A stretch of DNA of 64,000 nucleotides from Trichopria drosophilae (GCA_030407085.1 CM059582.1:67847501-67911500), one strand, 5' to 3'; shown: positions 1 through 12,137, counted from the stretch's first letter. Numbers and translations: made by a program. The notes: generated by a model from the sequence alone, not told the origin.

Positions 1-356
1 ATTTGAAAAAAATTGTCCGCCATATTGGATCCGCCATTTTGAATTTTGAAAAACTAACTGCAGATTCGTAATTCGCGACCCCAAAAACCCTCGAGTAGTC
101 ATTTTCATTAGCTCAACTTTATTCAATTTTTGATTTTCTGGTTTTTTTGTAAATCTTGCCTTGTAAAATTTTTCTTTTTATTAGTGTAATAATTAAAAAA
201 TGTTAATTTTTTATTGCAATATAGATTTTTTTCACAAAGTAGGATAAATTTGTAGGTATTGGGTATTTGGAAACCGAAAATATTCCAATTTTTGTGAAAG
301 TTATGAAGGTTTGAAGTCAAAAGTGGTTTCGATCGAAACCTCTGGGCGTTAAAGGG
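1..356. repeat. Remnant of the CCATTTTGAATTTTGAAAA repeat family
   Basis: The first ~115 bases read, in reverse complement, like the tandem units at 62945-63370 and resemble the units at 31440-31720 and 32860-33180: paired CCGCCAT motifs, then GAATTTTGAAAA, then a 'ttcgcgaccccaaaaaccc' box. The rest to 356 is AT-rich and I see no gene in it. The block ends exactly where LTR homology begins, so it replaces the first ~70 bases of the 5' LTR of the neighbouring Gypsy element. Confidence 0.6.
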
Positions 357-1294
357 TTAAAAAGAAAAGCGAATCCCTTCGCGCACTTTCCCAAAATTCC
401 TTCGGCCCGTACCGTTCCCGATATTATTCTCCCGCACGACCAAACTACTTCCATCGACGTTTTCAGGCGACACGCGGGAATCGACGTTCGCCATCGAGGT
501 ATCGTCACCCGTGTTGTCAATAATCGCGCCGCCAGGATTACCACCAACAAATCCCGGCAGTCCGACATTGTTGTTCTCGCGCGGAACTGTCGCTGGCTCG
601 CGGCGCCATGATGGTCTCGTCCGTCTTATTGCGCGCGCGGCTGCGCAGTTCATTCCACGCGCAGGTATTAATCGATATCGATTCAATGTCGATTATTGAT
701 TTGCGCATGTACGATTATAGGTGCAGTAAACCATTTCGGATCACTGCGCATATATCGAAGCGACACATTGGAACACAAGGTCTTTACGCGGTTCTCAAAG
801 TTGCGCATGATCCCAGACAAGACAGTTACACCTCTAGCGCCCCCTCCCGAGCAGCGACCCCTACTTCCCCCGAGTACAGCGCCACATTGCGCATCTCCCA
901 TCCTTGTTGATCCACATATCTGACCATCACTTCATCTTTACCCCCACCTAGACCACTGCTTGTGCGCATACCTTTTCCCAGCGACCTCTATACTTTTGTG
1001 GCCCCCTATAGTTTCCCGCTTGTGAAAGGTAACTCCTTTCTTTGTGGTTAAGGAATATTCCAGCCAACCCGTGTGTTTAATGTAAGTACCCATGAATGCC
1101 CTTCAGGCAATCATTAAGAAGCCGCGATTGCGTCGGCGGAACCCGCGTTACTTTTGGAGTAATTTTATAGCGTGCGAAACATTATATATTTTTTTTTTTC
1201 TAATTTTGTAATTTTTTATATATCTGCGGATAAAAATTACTGGCATCCCAGTCTTGTTGGGAAATTATTTATTAAGATTAAGTCATCCCTTATA
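357..1294 (+). repeat. 5' LTR of Ty3/Gypsy element 1, left end missing
   Basis: This block is homologous, with scattered substitutions, to 12218-13334. Shared landmarks are the start 'ttaaaaagaaaagcgaatcc', the GC-rich 'atcgcgccgccagga' stretch, the 'aaggaatattccagcc' box and the final 'attaagatta..tcatccctta'. It lacks the first ~70 bases of the 3' copy and a ~210-base segment found only in the 3' copy (about 12879-13092). It carries ~18 extra bases near 845. Short ORFs here are not credible genes. Confidence 0.85.
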
Positions 1295-1296
1295 AA

Positions 1297-1314
1297 TGGC
1301 ATCCCTGGTGGGAA
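1297..1314 (+). other. Primer binding site of Gypsy element 1
   Basis: TGGCATCCCTGGTGGGAA starts two bases after the LTR end. A TGG start matches the complement of a tRNA CCA end, as expected for minus-strand primer sites. I cannot name the tRNA from memory. Confidence 0.65.
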
Positions 1315-2162
1315 ACCGAAAATAACGTTTTTCTTGTTTATGAAAAAGTGAAAATTAATATTGCGTATCGTGGAAAATAATATTCGTAAGCATACTATTT
1401 TCCACCGTTGTGAAAAATTTAATTTGAAAGGCTCGCCTGGAGTGATTACGCGATTTTATTTACTCCGGTGTCCGCGAATTCTCCAAACTTGGAATAAGTA
1501 ATTGGAAATATTCAAATTGATATTTTGATTTTTCGCTTTCTTCCTTTGTTCCCAATTTTTATTGTTCCTCTCCCTGATTGATTGAATTTAATTTAATTTT
1601 TATTATTTTATAAATAAAGTGTACGTATGTATTAACCCGTTTCTTTCAGCACCCAAAATAGAACGTGACACTTGGACGAGGTAAAAGCACCACGCTTTCA
1701 GTCACTCCCTCACCCTACTACCCGTTGGTAAAGACTCATACAATTTTATTTACATTCTTAAAATATTTTTTTGGATCTTTTATAGGTATTAGTTATTTTT
1801 TATTTTTTATTATGAATGGATTATTATTAGTGATAACTATTAATTATATTATTTAATAATAATAATTTTTTTATGTGGGTGAAAAGTGTGTCATTTCCGA
1901 TTTAGTAAACTAGTTGTCAGCCGAGGTCTCTTTAGGGCTATTTTTTATTTTTTGCTTTTTTTTTTTTTGGGAATTTCCACATTTTTATTTATTAATTTTT
2001 TTTTTAGTCGCCAGATAGTTCCCTTTTTTGTATTTACTTTTTCGCCCCCCCCCCCCACCCATAATTAGCTACGGGTCCAATTTATTTTTTTTATTATTTT
2101 GTTTTATTATTTGAATTTTGTATTTTTCCCATTGATAGGTGGATAAGTATTTATATATTACC
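1315..2162 (+). other. Untranslated leader of Gypsy element 1
   Basis: AT-rich, pyrimidine-rich stretch between the primer site and gag, with T-runs and a C-run near 2045. No coding signal seen. Confidence 0.5.
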
Positions 2163-4600
2163 ATGTATAGAACCCCACCCCCCGGTTTCAAACCGGATGT
2201 TCCGGTTACATCCACGTCGGGACAAAGTTCCACCACCGCTTCTCTTACGGTGTCAGACGTTGCAACAATTACCACTGTTCCTTCATTAGTATCGGTAACT
2301 GCCACGACCCCATCGGTAACGGTTGACACTAGTCTGTCACAACCAGTAGCTGCTACGCCCGAACAATATGCTGTCATTCAAAATGAAGTTAATGATGTTA
2401 TGTGATCGGGCATCCATCGCGATTAGTGGAACGGTGGATGAACTCAGAGATCGTCTAATACGATCTCGAGTATTACGCCGTTATCCGGGAACTTTGATTG
2501 GGTGGAATCCCGTAATTGATGAACGTGATGAAGGTCCTCCTTTTACTCTGTCGTTAGCCATCAAAGATGACATTATAGAAGACACCCTCCATAACCTGAC
2601 CATTTTCCCTACGAGAGGTATTCCCCGCACTACCGTACCCTCGACATTGCATTCTCCTCTCGGGAATTTAGCGCCTATAATATAGAGCCACCAGTTACTT
2701 CGGTCGGAATTTCATCAGCCAGAAATCATCCCCTTTTTCCTTCGGACCAGTCCCGTAATTATTATCGTGATCCCATTTCATTTAATCAGGAAAGCACTGT
2801 GGATCCTCTACCTGATTTGTCGCGTACTAGATTGCCCCAACCATCTCCGCTTAATAACAATTCTATTCCTTTTCCCCCACCGTCCCAGCCGACGATGACT
2901 TCTTTTTACACCCATCCTATTTCCCAACCAAATAATATCCCTCCTCCAGTAACTACTTCTGCAACCTATCCTACGTATACCCCTTCACCCGTGTCTGTTC
3001 CCCCTCCTATGAGTCAATATCCTCCTCCACCTGCTCCCCCAACTACCCGCCCACAATGTACCCCTTATCCAAATCCGCCTCTGTTTAATTCTCAGCTCCC
3101 TAATCGAGCTCCGGGGATCAGCTCGTCCTCCACCTTTAAATAGTTGGCACTATCCTTTCCAACCACAGTACGCATGTAGTGTATACCCCTCACCGCCCAC
3201 TAGGCCATCCGCCCAGCCTCCCCGTACCTCCTCTGTACATTTCCCTCTTGACCTTACCTATAACCTGACCGAATCGGATCCCCAATATGACAGTACCCAT
3301 AATGTTCCAGTAAGTTCCGTAGAGGATCGCCGAGCCCCTCCTCCTCCAATATGGTGGCTAGGTAATCCGCCCTCGTTAACAGCATGGTCTACTGGACCCC
3401 CTCCTTCTCCCGCATGGAAAAATAACCCCTCGAATTCCCAGTATCATCCTGCTTATAACTCTATAGCTATTGATAGCCCTCATCCTTCGTGGTACCATGC
3501 TTTTGCGCCTTCAGTACGACCCATCGGATATGCTGAGGCCTATTATTTAGGGAACAAGCCGGCAATTGACCATTGGCGGAGTCATGGCACGAAGTTTTCG
3601 GGCGAGGAAAATGAGGATGCCGAGGATTTCCTGCTCAAATTATATGAGTATGGAATGACTCGCAGTCTCAGCGAGGATGAAATGCTTCGTGCTTTGTCGG
3701 AAGCATTTCGTGGCGCTGCTCTCCACTGGCATCCAGTGGAAAGAGCCAGTTGGATTACCATGACTCAGTTTGTTGAGTGTTTCCGAGAGGCTTTTGGACA
3801 GCGCCATATACAAGCGAGTATAAAACGTGATATTTCACTCCATACCCAAGGTCCCGATGAATCGGTTCGTGATTTCTTAGTTTCTATGCGTTGTTTATTT
3901 AATATGCTGAATCCCCCTCTTTCCCTTTCAGATCAATTAGATATCGCGTATCAGAATTTGCGTCCCGAATTTACCGAATATGTCGGACGTGATTTATTAC
4001 GAGACTTTACCGATTTACTTCGCGTTTGTGGTAATCATGAAGCCGGTATTTATCGCGAGAAGACGTAGAGACCCCCACCCTCAGCAGCCCATTCAGCTTT
4101 CTCCGCATTCGCTTATGTCCCAAAGAAAGGAAGACCCAAAGATAAATTAGCCGCAACTAAACTAGTCCCCGACAACAAACCCTTACCTCTTACCCCTTCT
4201 CCTCTCAATACTCCTTTAACTCCCCCTCCAAAAGCTCGAGTTTCTTTTTCTATCCGTACCTCTGAATCATCGTATCAGCATCCCAAATCCCCTTCGAATA
4301 CCTCCTCCTCGACTCCTAGATATACCCACTCATCTGCAAGTCCACCCAAACGATACTCCGACGTTGTATCTTCTCCCCCACGGAACCAACGCCGGATTCC
4401 CTCATCCCATCCTACTACCTCCACTTCTCCTAAGATTACTTCTCTATTAGATGTAGCCCCTCGAAATCGACCATCTCAATTCACCCTGAGTCTTAGTAAA
4501 GCCCGGTGTTTTAATTGTAAACAACCTGGCCACGTATATAGGGAATGCCCCCACCCCTTGGGATTCTTTTGTCGCGTTTGTGGGTGGCCAGATCGGGAAA
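2163..4600 (+). pseudogene. gag: Gypsy element 1 gag (capsid and zinc knuckle), broken
   Basis: Gag forms the cytoplasmic particle and binds element RNA. From the ATG at 2163 the protein begins Thr/Ser/Val-rich, changes frame near 2400 and becomes strongly Pro-rich (2799-3143). A typical retrotransposon capsid follows, about 3500-4068, with motifs such as KFSGEENEDAEDFLLKLYEY and GAALHWHP. A TAG at about 4066-4068 interrupts the frame, after which a basic, Ser/Pro-rich segment leads to a CX2CX4HX4C knuckle at 4507-4548 (C-F-N-C..H..C) and a second Cys pair soon after. At least one frameshift and one nonsense codon are visible, so it is inactive. Element class is set by the neighbouring pol. 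Confidence 0.85.
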
Positions 4601-4608
4601 CCAATAAT

Positions 4609-4628
4609 GGGGGGGGGGGGGGGGGGGG
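4609..4628 (+). repeat. Homopolymer run of 20 G
   Basis: Twenty consecutive G directly after the second Cys pair of gag. It lies at the gag/protease junction and probably contributes to frame loss there. Confidence 0.9.
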
Positions 4629-6202
4629 AGAATTCTCATCAGCCTACCCACAACCATCGGTATTCCCCTACCAAGTACCCATTGTTCCATCGCGGAGTGC
4701 CCAGTTAAGTTCAAATAATACCCTCCCCCGAGGTTCTTTAAGGCATACCAGTTCTTCTCGATCAACCGTGAATTCAGCGAAATCCATGTCCCCACCATGT
4801 CTTGCTTCTAGCAGGGTTGGTCCATCTCCAAATGGACGGAGCTGGACGGAGTACTACATCTCATGCCGATGAGATTAGCCCCAATTAATTATCCATGCGT
4901 ATTAAGCATGGACTTTCTTAATATTGAAATTGATTATGGGGAGCATCGATGGCGGAGTCGTCACGGTGCATGGCATCCGTTTGTGCCCCACGGATTCCTG
5001 TTCGCGCATATATGATGGAAAAGTGCGCTGGTTTAGCGGAGCCCTCTACCGAAGCTTCACGCCACCTCCGGAAGGTATTAGATAAATACATTATCCCCTC
5101 CTCATCCCCAGTTCTGCCTATGACCCACCTAACCCAACATTCAATTGACGTAGGATATAATTTATCCATTAGACAAAAAGCCCGCAAGATCTGCGTCCAA
5201 GTTAGATCTCAGCCAGGAATATTTTCAAATTCCCGTAGAACCCACCAGTCGACCTATAGCAGCCTTTGCTGTTCCTGGTCATGGACTTTTCCATTTTAAG
5301 ATAATTCCCTTTGGTTTAACCAATGCCCCTGCCACTTTTCAATGACTTATGGACCAGTTAATAGATCCTGCATGGGAACCCCATGTATTTGCATATTTAA
5401 ACGATGTAATTATAGCCACGGAAACCGCATCCGACCACTTGCATTATTTGGAATTAGTTTTACAAGCCCTCACCAAGGCTGGATTAGATATTAACAGAGA
5501 GAAAAGTGAATTTTTCTACCCGGAAGTTAAGTACCTTGGTTACGTCATAGGCCGAGGTGGAGTGAAAGTAGACCCCGATAAGATATCCCTATTCTTGACT
5601 ACCCTCCCCCTACCACCGTGAAACAACTAAGAAGGTTCCTCGGTATGGTAGGGTGGTATGCCCGTTTTCTCCCCTATTTATCTAGAGACCGTGCCCCCCT
5701 TTCCCAATTGTTAACGAAAAATGATCCTTGGATTTGGGGTCCGGAGCAACAAGACGCTTTTGAGACTCTCCGTAATTCCCAGACTAGTACTCCTATTTTA
5801 ATTAGACCGGACTTCAATCTTCTGTTTACAGTACAGACAGACGCTAGTGATTTTGCACTGGGCGCTGTACGTACGGAGGAAATTGATGGTCAGGAATGCC
5901 CTGTAGTTTTCGCGAGTAGATTGCTCACAAAGCCGGAGCGGAAGTATTCCGTCTCGGAAAAAGAATGTTTGGGAGTTCTATGGGCAGTTCGTAAATTTAG
6001 GCCCTATATAGAAGGCACCCATATTACAGTTTTTATGGATCACAATAGCCTTACCTGGTTAAGGAATCTAAAAGATCCCTCGGGTAAATTAGGACGGTGG
6101 GCATTATCTATGCAGGCCATCAAAATGGATATTAAGCATCGAAAAGGAGCATTTAATGTCGTTCCTGACGCCCTTTTAAGGATGTACAAGGCCACGAATT
6201 AG
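4629..6202 (+). pseudogene. pol: Gypsy element 1 protease remnant, reverse transcriptase and RNase H
   Basis: This makes element cDNA from RNA. Near 4895 'CVLSMDFLNIEIDY' resembles the C-terminal end of retropepsins, but I see no D-S/T-G active site. RT palm motifs follow: DLSQEYFQIPV near 5200, then FGLTNAPATFQ. A TGA at 5343-5345 interrupts this frame. The catalytic box reads YLND at 5394-5405 where Ty3/Gypsy enzymes have YxDD, so the first Asp is changed. Next are the thumb (YLGYVIGRGGVKV), a tether with LRRFLGMVGWYARF from 5618, and RNase H with TDASDFALGAV and DHNSLTWL, ending at the TAG near 6200. Frames change between protease and RT and again near 5618. Inactive copy. Confidence 0.88.
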
Positions 6203-6378
6203 CTGAGGTGAATGTTCTCCCCATAAATCCTGATCCCTGGTATGAGGAGAAATTGAAGAATGTTGGTGAGTTTCCGTTCAAGATCCCCCGGTGGAAGATA
6301 GTAAATGAAAAGTTGTAATATTACCGTCCCCATTCTATTATAGAGCCTGCCCTCTCTGATTTAGAGGCCTGAAAATTA

Positions 6379-7740
6379 TTGCTACCCCTGGAAGATCAAT
6401 CCCGTGCCCAGTATCAATCTCATGATTGCCCACAAGCCGGTCATCTTAGCGTAGATAAAACATACAATGGGGTGATCCAAAGATTATTTTCGCCTGGTAT
6501 TTTTCAAGATGTCGCCCAGTATGTTTCACATTGCCCTACTTGTCAAAAATGTAAAGTTTCCCAAGCCCCTCCCGTTGGTATTATGAGAGAAAGAACGTAT
6601 AAAGGTCCCTGGACCACTGTAGCTGCTGATATAATGGGTCCTTCAAGTAGGAAAAGAAACCAGTACATAATCGTTTTCCAGGATGTTTTCACTAAATTTG
6701 GTGAGGCTCGAGCGTTACGAGCCGCCAATGGCATGACCATAATTGATTCATTGGAAACCCTGGTCACCCATCGCTGGGGTTGTCCAAAATATCTTTTGGT
6801 CGATAACGGTTCAGAATTTGATAACGAATATGTCGATAACCATCTCAACCAGATAGGTACCCTTCGTACTCCCACCCCTCCATATCATCCCCAAGCTAAT
6901 CCCGTAGAACGTGTCAATCGCACCCTTAAGACTATGATTACTTCCTTTGTGTCCACCGATCATCGTGATTGGAATATTCATCTCCCTAAATTTTGTTTTG
7001 CTATGAATACCGCTGTACAATCCTCCACTAGAATGACCCCTTCATTTCTAAATTTTGGTCGAAACCCCCGCCCGGAACGTAGTATATTAGAAGACAACCC
7101 CCTTTCTCTCCATCCGGGTGATCCCGAAATTTGGCGTAACCGTGTGACCCGACTTCCCTTTATTCATGATTGGGTTCAAAAAAACCCGGAACAAGCTTCA
7201 AAACGACAAGCCCAATATTATAATAGTAATCGGAAAGATATTCGCTAGGAAGTAGGCGACCTTGTTTTACGATGTAACAAAATCTTATCTTCTAGCATAC
7301 ATCATTTTGCGGCGAAATTAGCCCCTCGTTTCATTGGTCCATATAAAATAAAGAAAGTAGTATCCCCCGTAGTGTATGAATTAGAAAATACAGAAGGTAG
7401 AAAGAATCCCCGTGTCCATATTAACGATTTGAAATTATTTACTCTCCCATTGATATTAGATATTCCACCGACCGACCTTGAACAACCTGACCCAATTATT
7501 CAATCAATTCCGATAAACGAACCCCATGGCGTGTCTCCACCCCCGGGAAACCCTATTCTGTTACCCCGTCGTGCAGAAAGACCTAGAAAAGTAGTAGTAG
7601 AATCACCCAAATCAGATGAGCCTGTTAACGTTATGCGTAAAGTTGGTAGACCACGAAAAATAGATATCCCAGTTCTCCCACCAGCATCGAATAGCCCAGC
7701 CGCATGTAGAATGCAATTAAGACCGCGAAATCGGAAATAA
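6379..7740 (+). pseudogene. pol: Gypsy element 1 integrase and C-terminal tail
   Basis: Integrase inserts element cDNA in the nucleus. The 6379-7248 part has the N-terminal HHCC zinc site (H..H then CPTCQKC), and a catalytic core with D in AADIMGP, D in VDNGSEF and E in NPVERVNR about 35 residues on. A TAG at 7246-7248 interrupts. Downstream, 7249-7440 still encodes the 'FIGPYKIKKVV' type C-terminal fold and 'VHINDLK', followed by a Pro-rich tail ending at the TAA at 7738-7740. No chromodomain is seen. One in-frame stop separates the two parts. The catalytic triad is present, but upstream pol lesions make the element defective. Confidence 0.88.
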
Positions 7741-7868
7741 AACACAAAACCCTAATATGGGATTTATAAGAGAAAACAAAAGGAAAATAACTATATTACT
7801 AGAGTAAACCTTTGTTTTTGTTGGATGATATGTATGTAGTAATGTTTGCTTCCCAGTACCTTATGGTA

Positions 7869-7877
7869 ACAGAGGAT
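7869..7877 (+). other. Left copy of R1-like target-site duplication
   Basis: ACAGAGGAT here is repeated at 10871-10879 on the far side of the R1-like insertion. A duplication of ~9 bp next to a poly(A)-type end is what target-primed integration leaves. Confidence 0.75.
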
Positions 7878-10870
7878 TTTTTTTTTTTTTTTCTCTTGCG
7901 TGTATACCGACCACCGCCGGCATAGTGACGCCACGATACCAGGCATAGTGGACAACACCGGAATTCGCCCTTCGGCATTGCGTCGGAGTGCCCGCCTGTT
8001 TAAGCCTCCGTACGTTCTTCTTGCGTCCTACATCCCCCATCCTCTTACGAGATTAGGGGTTCAGACGAACGTGCTTCGGCTTCTCCTCTTCTTCGCCGGG
8101 CGATGGTTTTTTCCAGGGCTCCTCTTCTTTCTTCTTCCCTTATTGGGCGGCCAGCTGTTGACGCCGCCTCTCGTGGGCCTCCTTTCTCGCCATGATGGTT
8201 CTGGCGTAGGCTGCCACTGCATCCCAGTTGTTCTTGGACGCGAGCATAATGGACACGATGGTGTCCGTGCTCAAACTGCCTCTCACAGCTAACTCCGCGG
8301 CTGTGCGCTCTTCGCTCCAGGCGGGGCACGCGAACAACGTGTGCTCCGCATCGTCGTCTTCGGCATCGCAGTGATCGCATTTCGTGCTGGACCTCTTGCG
8401 GATTCGCTGTTGGTAGTGCGCGAAGCATCCATGTCCGCTCAGGGCCTGAGTGAGGTGGTAGTCGACCTCTCCATGGACGCGCTCGTACCACGGTCGAAGC
8501 GTCGGGATAAGGCGGTGCGTCCACCGTCCTTTCGTGTCTTCATCCCAGAGGCTTTGCCACTGTCCAAGTAGCCAGTCGCTAAAGCGTGCCTCGGCATCCT
8601 CTTCTTCAGTCGCGGTAACCTCGACTCCGGCTCTCCTCTTCTCGTCCATCTGGGCCCGTCTTTGCGCCAGTAACTGGATCGGCGGTATGCCCGCGAGCAC
8701 GTGTATCGCCGCCTTCGAGACGGATCGATAGGCGCACGTGACTCGCAGGGCGCAGCGGCGATGTACTGCCTCCATTGCTCGCATGGAGCTCTTCTTCTCT
8801 AGCGCCTTTACCCAGACAGGCGCCGCGTACAGCAGCACAGATTGTACCGCTGTGCTGAGCAGAGCTCTCCTTTTTTGCCTCGGCCCTCCGATGTTACCCA
8901 TTAAGCGCGCTAGCGACGCTTCGATGTCAGAAGCCTTTTTCGCAGCGGCTCGAACATGATCCCCGAAGTTCATCTTGGCGTCCAGCACTACGCCAAGATA
9001 CTTCACCTGCCGTGAGATGTCCACCATACACCCCATCGCCTCAATCTTCGGTTGCTGGTAGACCCTGCGCCTCGTTATGAGGAGGCATTCGGTCTTCTGT
9101 GCCGCCACCTGGAGCGCATTTTCGTTCATCCAGTGGTGGACTCGCCTGAGCGCCTCATTCGTTGTGTCCTCTAGCCGCGGGATCGTCCACGTTTCCACCA
9201 CAACGCAGACGTCATCGGCAAAAGCCACAGTCTCTGCTCCATCCGGCAATTGTTTGCGGAGAAGCCCGTCGTACATGACGTTCCACAGGAAGGGCCCGAG
9301 CACTGAGCCCTGTGGAACGCCTGCCACGATGTTCCGCGCGCGTTCGCCTTCCTCTGTCCCGAAGTGAAGTCTCCGGTCTGAGAGGTAGCTGCCCACCATG
9401 TCCGTCAAGTAGCGAGGGACCTCTGTGTGGCCGCGCAGCGCATTCATGATTTTCACCCAGCATGCCGTATTGAACGCGTTCTTCACATCCACCGTTACCA
9501 CGGCGCAGAATTTGGCGTTTCTTCCCTTGTTTTTCAGGGCCGCGATGGCTTTGTCGCGCACGTACGCCGCCGCGTCGATAGTGGAGCGGCCTCGCCTGAA
9601 CCCGTATTGTCTCTCCGAAAGGCCTCCCGACTTCTCCACTGCCTCTTCCGACCGCTTCAGGAGCATTCGCTCGAGCGGTTTCCCGGCCACGTCCAGCATG
9701 CAGAGTGGTCTGTGTGCGCCCGGATCGTTGGGTTGCCTATTGGGCTTGGGCAGAAGTACTAACCGCTGTTGTTTCCATTTCGAGGGGAAGGTATTTTCCC
9801 TCAGGCACGCTTTGTATTAGTCCAGGAGCATTTCCAGACAGGCGTCAGCTACCGCACGCATCGCTTCGCCTGGTATACCGTCTGGGCCGGGCGCCTTGCC
9901 GTTCTTGATTCGTTTGGCCGCTCCCTGCAGTTCTTCGATTGTGAACGGAGGAGGAGGGTCTTCTCTGTTGTTGTTTCCATCCGCCTGTTCCCTCCGGCCT
10001 TCTGGATTGCCGTCGGCTTGCCCCGGAAAGAGCTCATCGATGATTCTTTCCAAGAAGTCCGGCGATTTGAGGCCTGGGGCCGGCTGCTGGCTCCGCAACC
10101 TGCATCACATGATCTTATAGGGGAGCCCCCATGGATCTTCGTTGATGGTATGCCGAAGGTCTTCCCAAGCTCTGGCTTTGCTCTTTTTGATGGCTACCCG
10201 CATCAGTTTCCGTTTTCGCCGGAAATCCTCGGCCGCCTCCTCATAATGCGGTCTACCGCGTGCCCGTTGGCATCTGCGGCTCGCGGCGATGCATTCCCTT
10301 CTCATCGATGCGATCTCCTCCGTCTACCAATAAGTCGGCGGCTTGCGGCATTTACCACGCCTGGGCATCGCAGCATCACACGCCCTTGTGATCTGCCTGA
10401 CAAGCCTATCCACCCGAACTCCCACCGTTTTGCGCTGGTCGTCTCCGATCCAGAGTTGAGCCTCGTACTCCACCTTGATGGCGTCGGCGAAGGCTTCTTT
10501 CTGCAACTTTTTAACCGCCCACCCCTTCTGCGGTCTTATCTTGGGAGGGCCCTTCATCGGCTTAACCCGGAATGTAATATACCGGTGGTCGCTCAAGGTC
10601 TCCTCGTCCATCACCTCCCAGGACGAGACTCGCCGTGCGAGGTCTTCACTGCCCAGGGTGATATCCGGGATGGATGTTCCTATCCCTCTTACGAAGGTCG
10701 GTTTAGCACCTTCGTTGTAAGCACATAGGCCCAGACGTGCCATCATGTCCATGACGGCCCTACCTCTTGCATCTGTGCGGCTTGACCCCCATTGCGTTGA
10801 TCGCGCGTTGAAGGCCCCCGCTACAATTGCCTGGCCTTGTCCTCCTCTGATGTTTCCCTCCAGGTCATCG
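7878..10870 (-). mobile_element. R1-like non-LTR retrotransposon 1, 5'-truncated, nested in Gypsy element 1
   Basis: The element runs on -, ending at the T-run 7877-7892 (its poly(A) tail) and starting inside its endonuclease domain at 10870. A 9-bp direct repeat flanks it (7869-7877 and 10871-10879). Removing it restores continuity of the Gypsy 3' region, so it integrated after the Gypsy element. Its GC content is clearly higher than the surroundings. Most short ORFs on + here are shadows of its ORF2. Confidence 0.88.
8140..10868 (-). pseudogene. R1-like ORF2: endonuclease, reverse transcriptase, C-terminal CCHC
   Basis: ORF2 nicks target DNA and reverse-transcribes element RNA. One frame runs almost throughout. 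It starts inside an apurinic-type endonuclease (AGAFNARS near 10810, then LSDHRYITFRV near 10600). The fingers follow (NGKAPGPDGIPGEAM), then the palm (GFRRGRSTIDAA, VTVDVKNAFNTA, GVPQGSVLGP, VAFADDVCVVV). Near 8330 lies a C-terminal zinc motif C-X2-C..H..C (CDHCDAEDDDAEHTLFACP) typical of R1-type proteins. Three in-frame stops interrupt it: near 10324 (TAG in a Trp context), near 10103 (TGA) and near 9816 (TAA). The FADD active site is intact. The N-terminus of the endonuclease is missing. Confidence 0.88.
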
Positions 10871-10879
10871 ACAGAGGAT

Positions 10880-11640
10880 ACCCTTTTTTATTTGACTACA
10901 GATGCTGACTATGAAGAGTAGGGGTCGGTTTGGCCCCCGTCCAGCCCCGAAAACGGACTAACCCTCATATGAAGCGCCCCGGAGGTTGGCAGTAGCCCTT
11001 CCTACCCTACTATCATCCATAACCCTTTCTCGACACCCTTGGATGAGCTTCCCTCTCTTCAAAGTAACTCGGATCCCGAATTTGCCCCTAATTCCCACAC
11101 CATTACCCTTGTCCCCCATCCTCATCGAAAAATGTTCCCCCATCGTCCCCGTACCTTACCACCTGGCGTCGAGTCCCTTACTCCTTTGCGACGTCCCTTT
11201 TCTAACTCTCCTGCTATTCTCTCCTCCCGTTCTCTTTCTCCTCCTTCCCCCATACGGCTGACCCCTCCTCCATGTTCGCCAACCCCACCCTCATTTTCTT
11301 CTACCCCCCTTTCCTCTCTCCAATCTTTTTCTTCTTCTACATCCCCACCTACCCGATCCTTTCGGCCCCCTCTAGGAGGTAAATCCACCTCCATCCCAGT
11401 GGATCCTTCTCCTCACTCCCCATCGAGTCCCTCCATATTGCCCCACCATAATCCCCGTTCGCCAACAATCCCAGCCCTATTAGATTTGGTACTACCCAAA
11501 CCCCCTTTCCACCAACCCTCCGATTCCCCTCCTCGCCGGGGTGACCCGTCGTTGTTGCCATATATGCGGCAGCACGGGACATCTCGTCCGAAATTGCACC
11601 ACCCCCGCATCACGTTCCTAAAATACCCCTCAACGTCTCC
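10880..11640 (+). pseudogene. Extra ORF of Gypsy element 1 after pol, Pro/Ser-rich with zinc knuckle
   Basis: This lies where an env-like ORF would sit, but it has no signal peptide or membrane segment. The open frame from 11039 encodes a Pro/Ser-rich chain. In the +1 frame a CX2CX4HX4C knuckle (C-H-I-C..H..C) occupies 11556-11597 and ends at a TAA at 11619-11621, so a frameshift separates the two parts. The order 'Pro/Ser-rich, basic, LLD motif, knuckle' mirrors the C-terminal part of this element's own gag (TSLLDV versus PALLDL). My inference is a duplicated gag tail or an independent nucleic-acid-binding ORF. Function unknown. Confidence 0.5.
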
Positions 11641-11641
11641 T

Positions 11642-11766
11642 GCCCTGAGCTATGTCTCGTTCCCCCATTTGCTTGGTCCTGAGTATTGTCTTGATCCCCA
11701 CTTGTTTTGCCTGAGCTATATCTCGATCCCCCATTTGCTTTGTCCTGAGCTATGCCTCGATTAACC
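11642..11766 (+). repeat. Tandem repeat, about 33 bp, degenerate
   Basis: Four units starting 'cctgagctatgtctcg' or a close variant, each followed by 'ccccatttgctt'. They lie directly downstream of the zinc-knuckle ORF. Confidence 0.75.
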
Positions 11767-11905
11767 CCCTTTTATTAAAGTTTTCTTTTCCTGATTTATT
11801 TATCTGTCTTCCTTCCCTGATTCCTGCTCCCTACCAGTTACCTAGTTCTCTTGATTCCCATTAGTTTGTGTTACCGTCCGTATAGAGACTTGCTACACCG
11901 GAGAA

Positions 11906-12090
11906 AATAGACCGCGTCGCGGAAAATTGTACTTACGTCCGAATAAGCGAATTCCCATTCAACGAAGAAGATCCGTCCATCACTGAAGAGAGAAGAACCA
12001 CATCATCAAGACAATAGACTGCGTCGCGGAAAATTGTACTTACGTATGAATAAATAAATCCCCATTTAACGAAACAGATACATCCCAGGT
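11906..12090 (+). repeat. Two copies of a ~107-bp direct repeat
   Basis: 'aatagaccgcgtcgcggaaa' and 'aatagactgcgtcgcggaaa' each lead into 'attgtacttacgt..gaataa' and 'cccattaacga'-like sequence. Such repeats often lie upstream of the 3' LTR of Gypsy elements. Confidence 0.7.
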
Positions 12091-12137
12091 GAAATACAGT
12101 AAGTCCGTTCTAAAAAGACCGTACTTCAGTCAGGCCC

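Noticed and set aside
317..910. Overlapping ORFs on both strands in the 5' LTR, and the same at 12190-12792
   Set aside because: They lie inside LTRs, overlap in several frames and contain no domain.
10880..11765. An envelope gene of an errantivirus-type element
   Set aside because: No signal peptide, transmembrane segment or furin-like site; instead Pro/Ser-rich with a CCHC knuckle.
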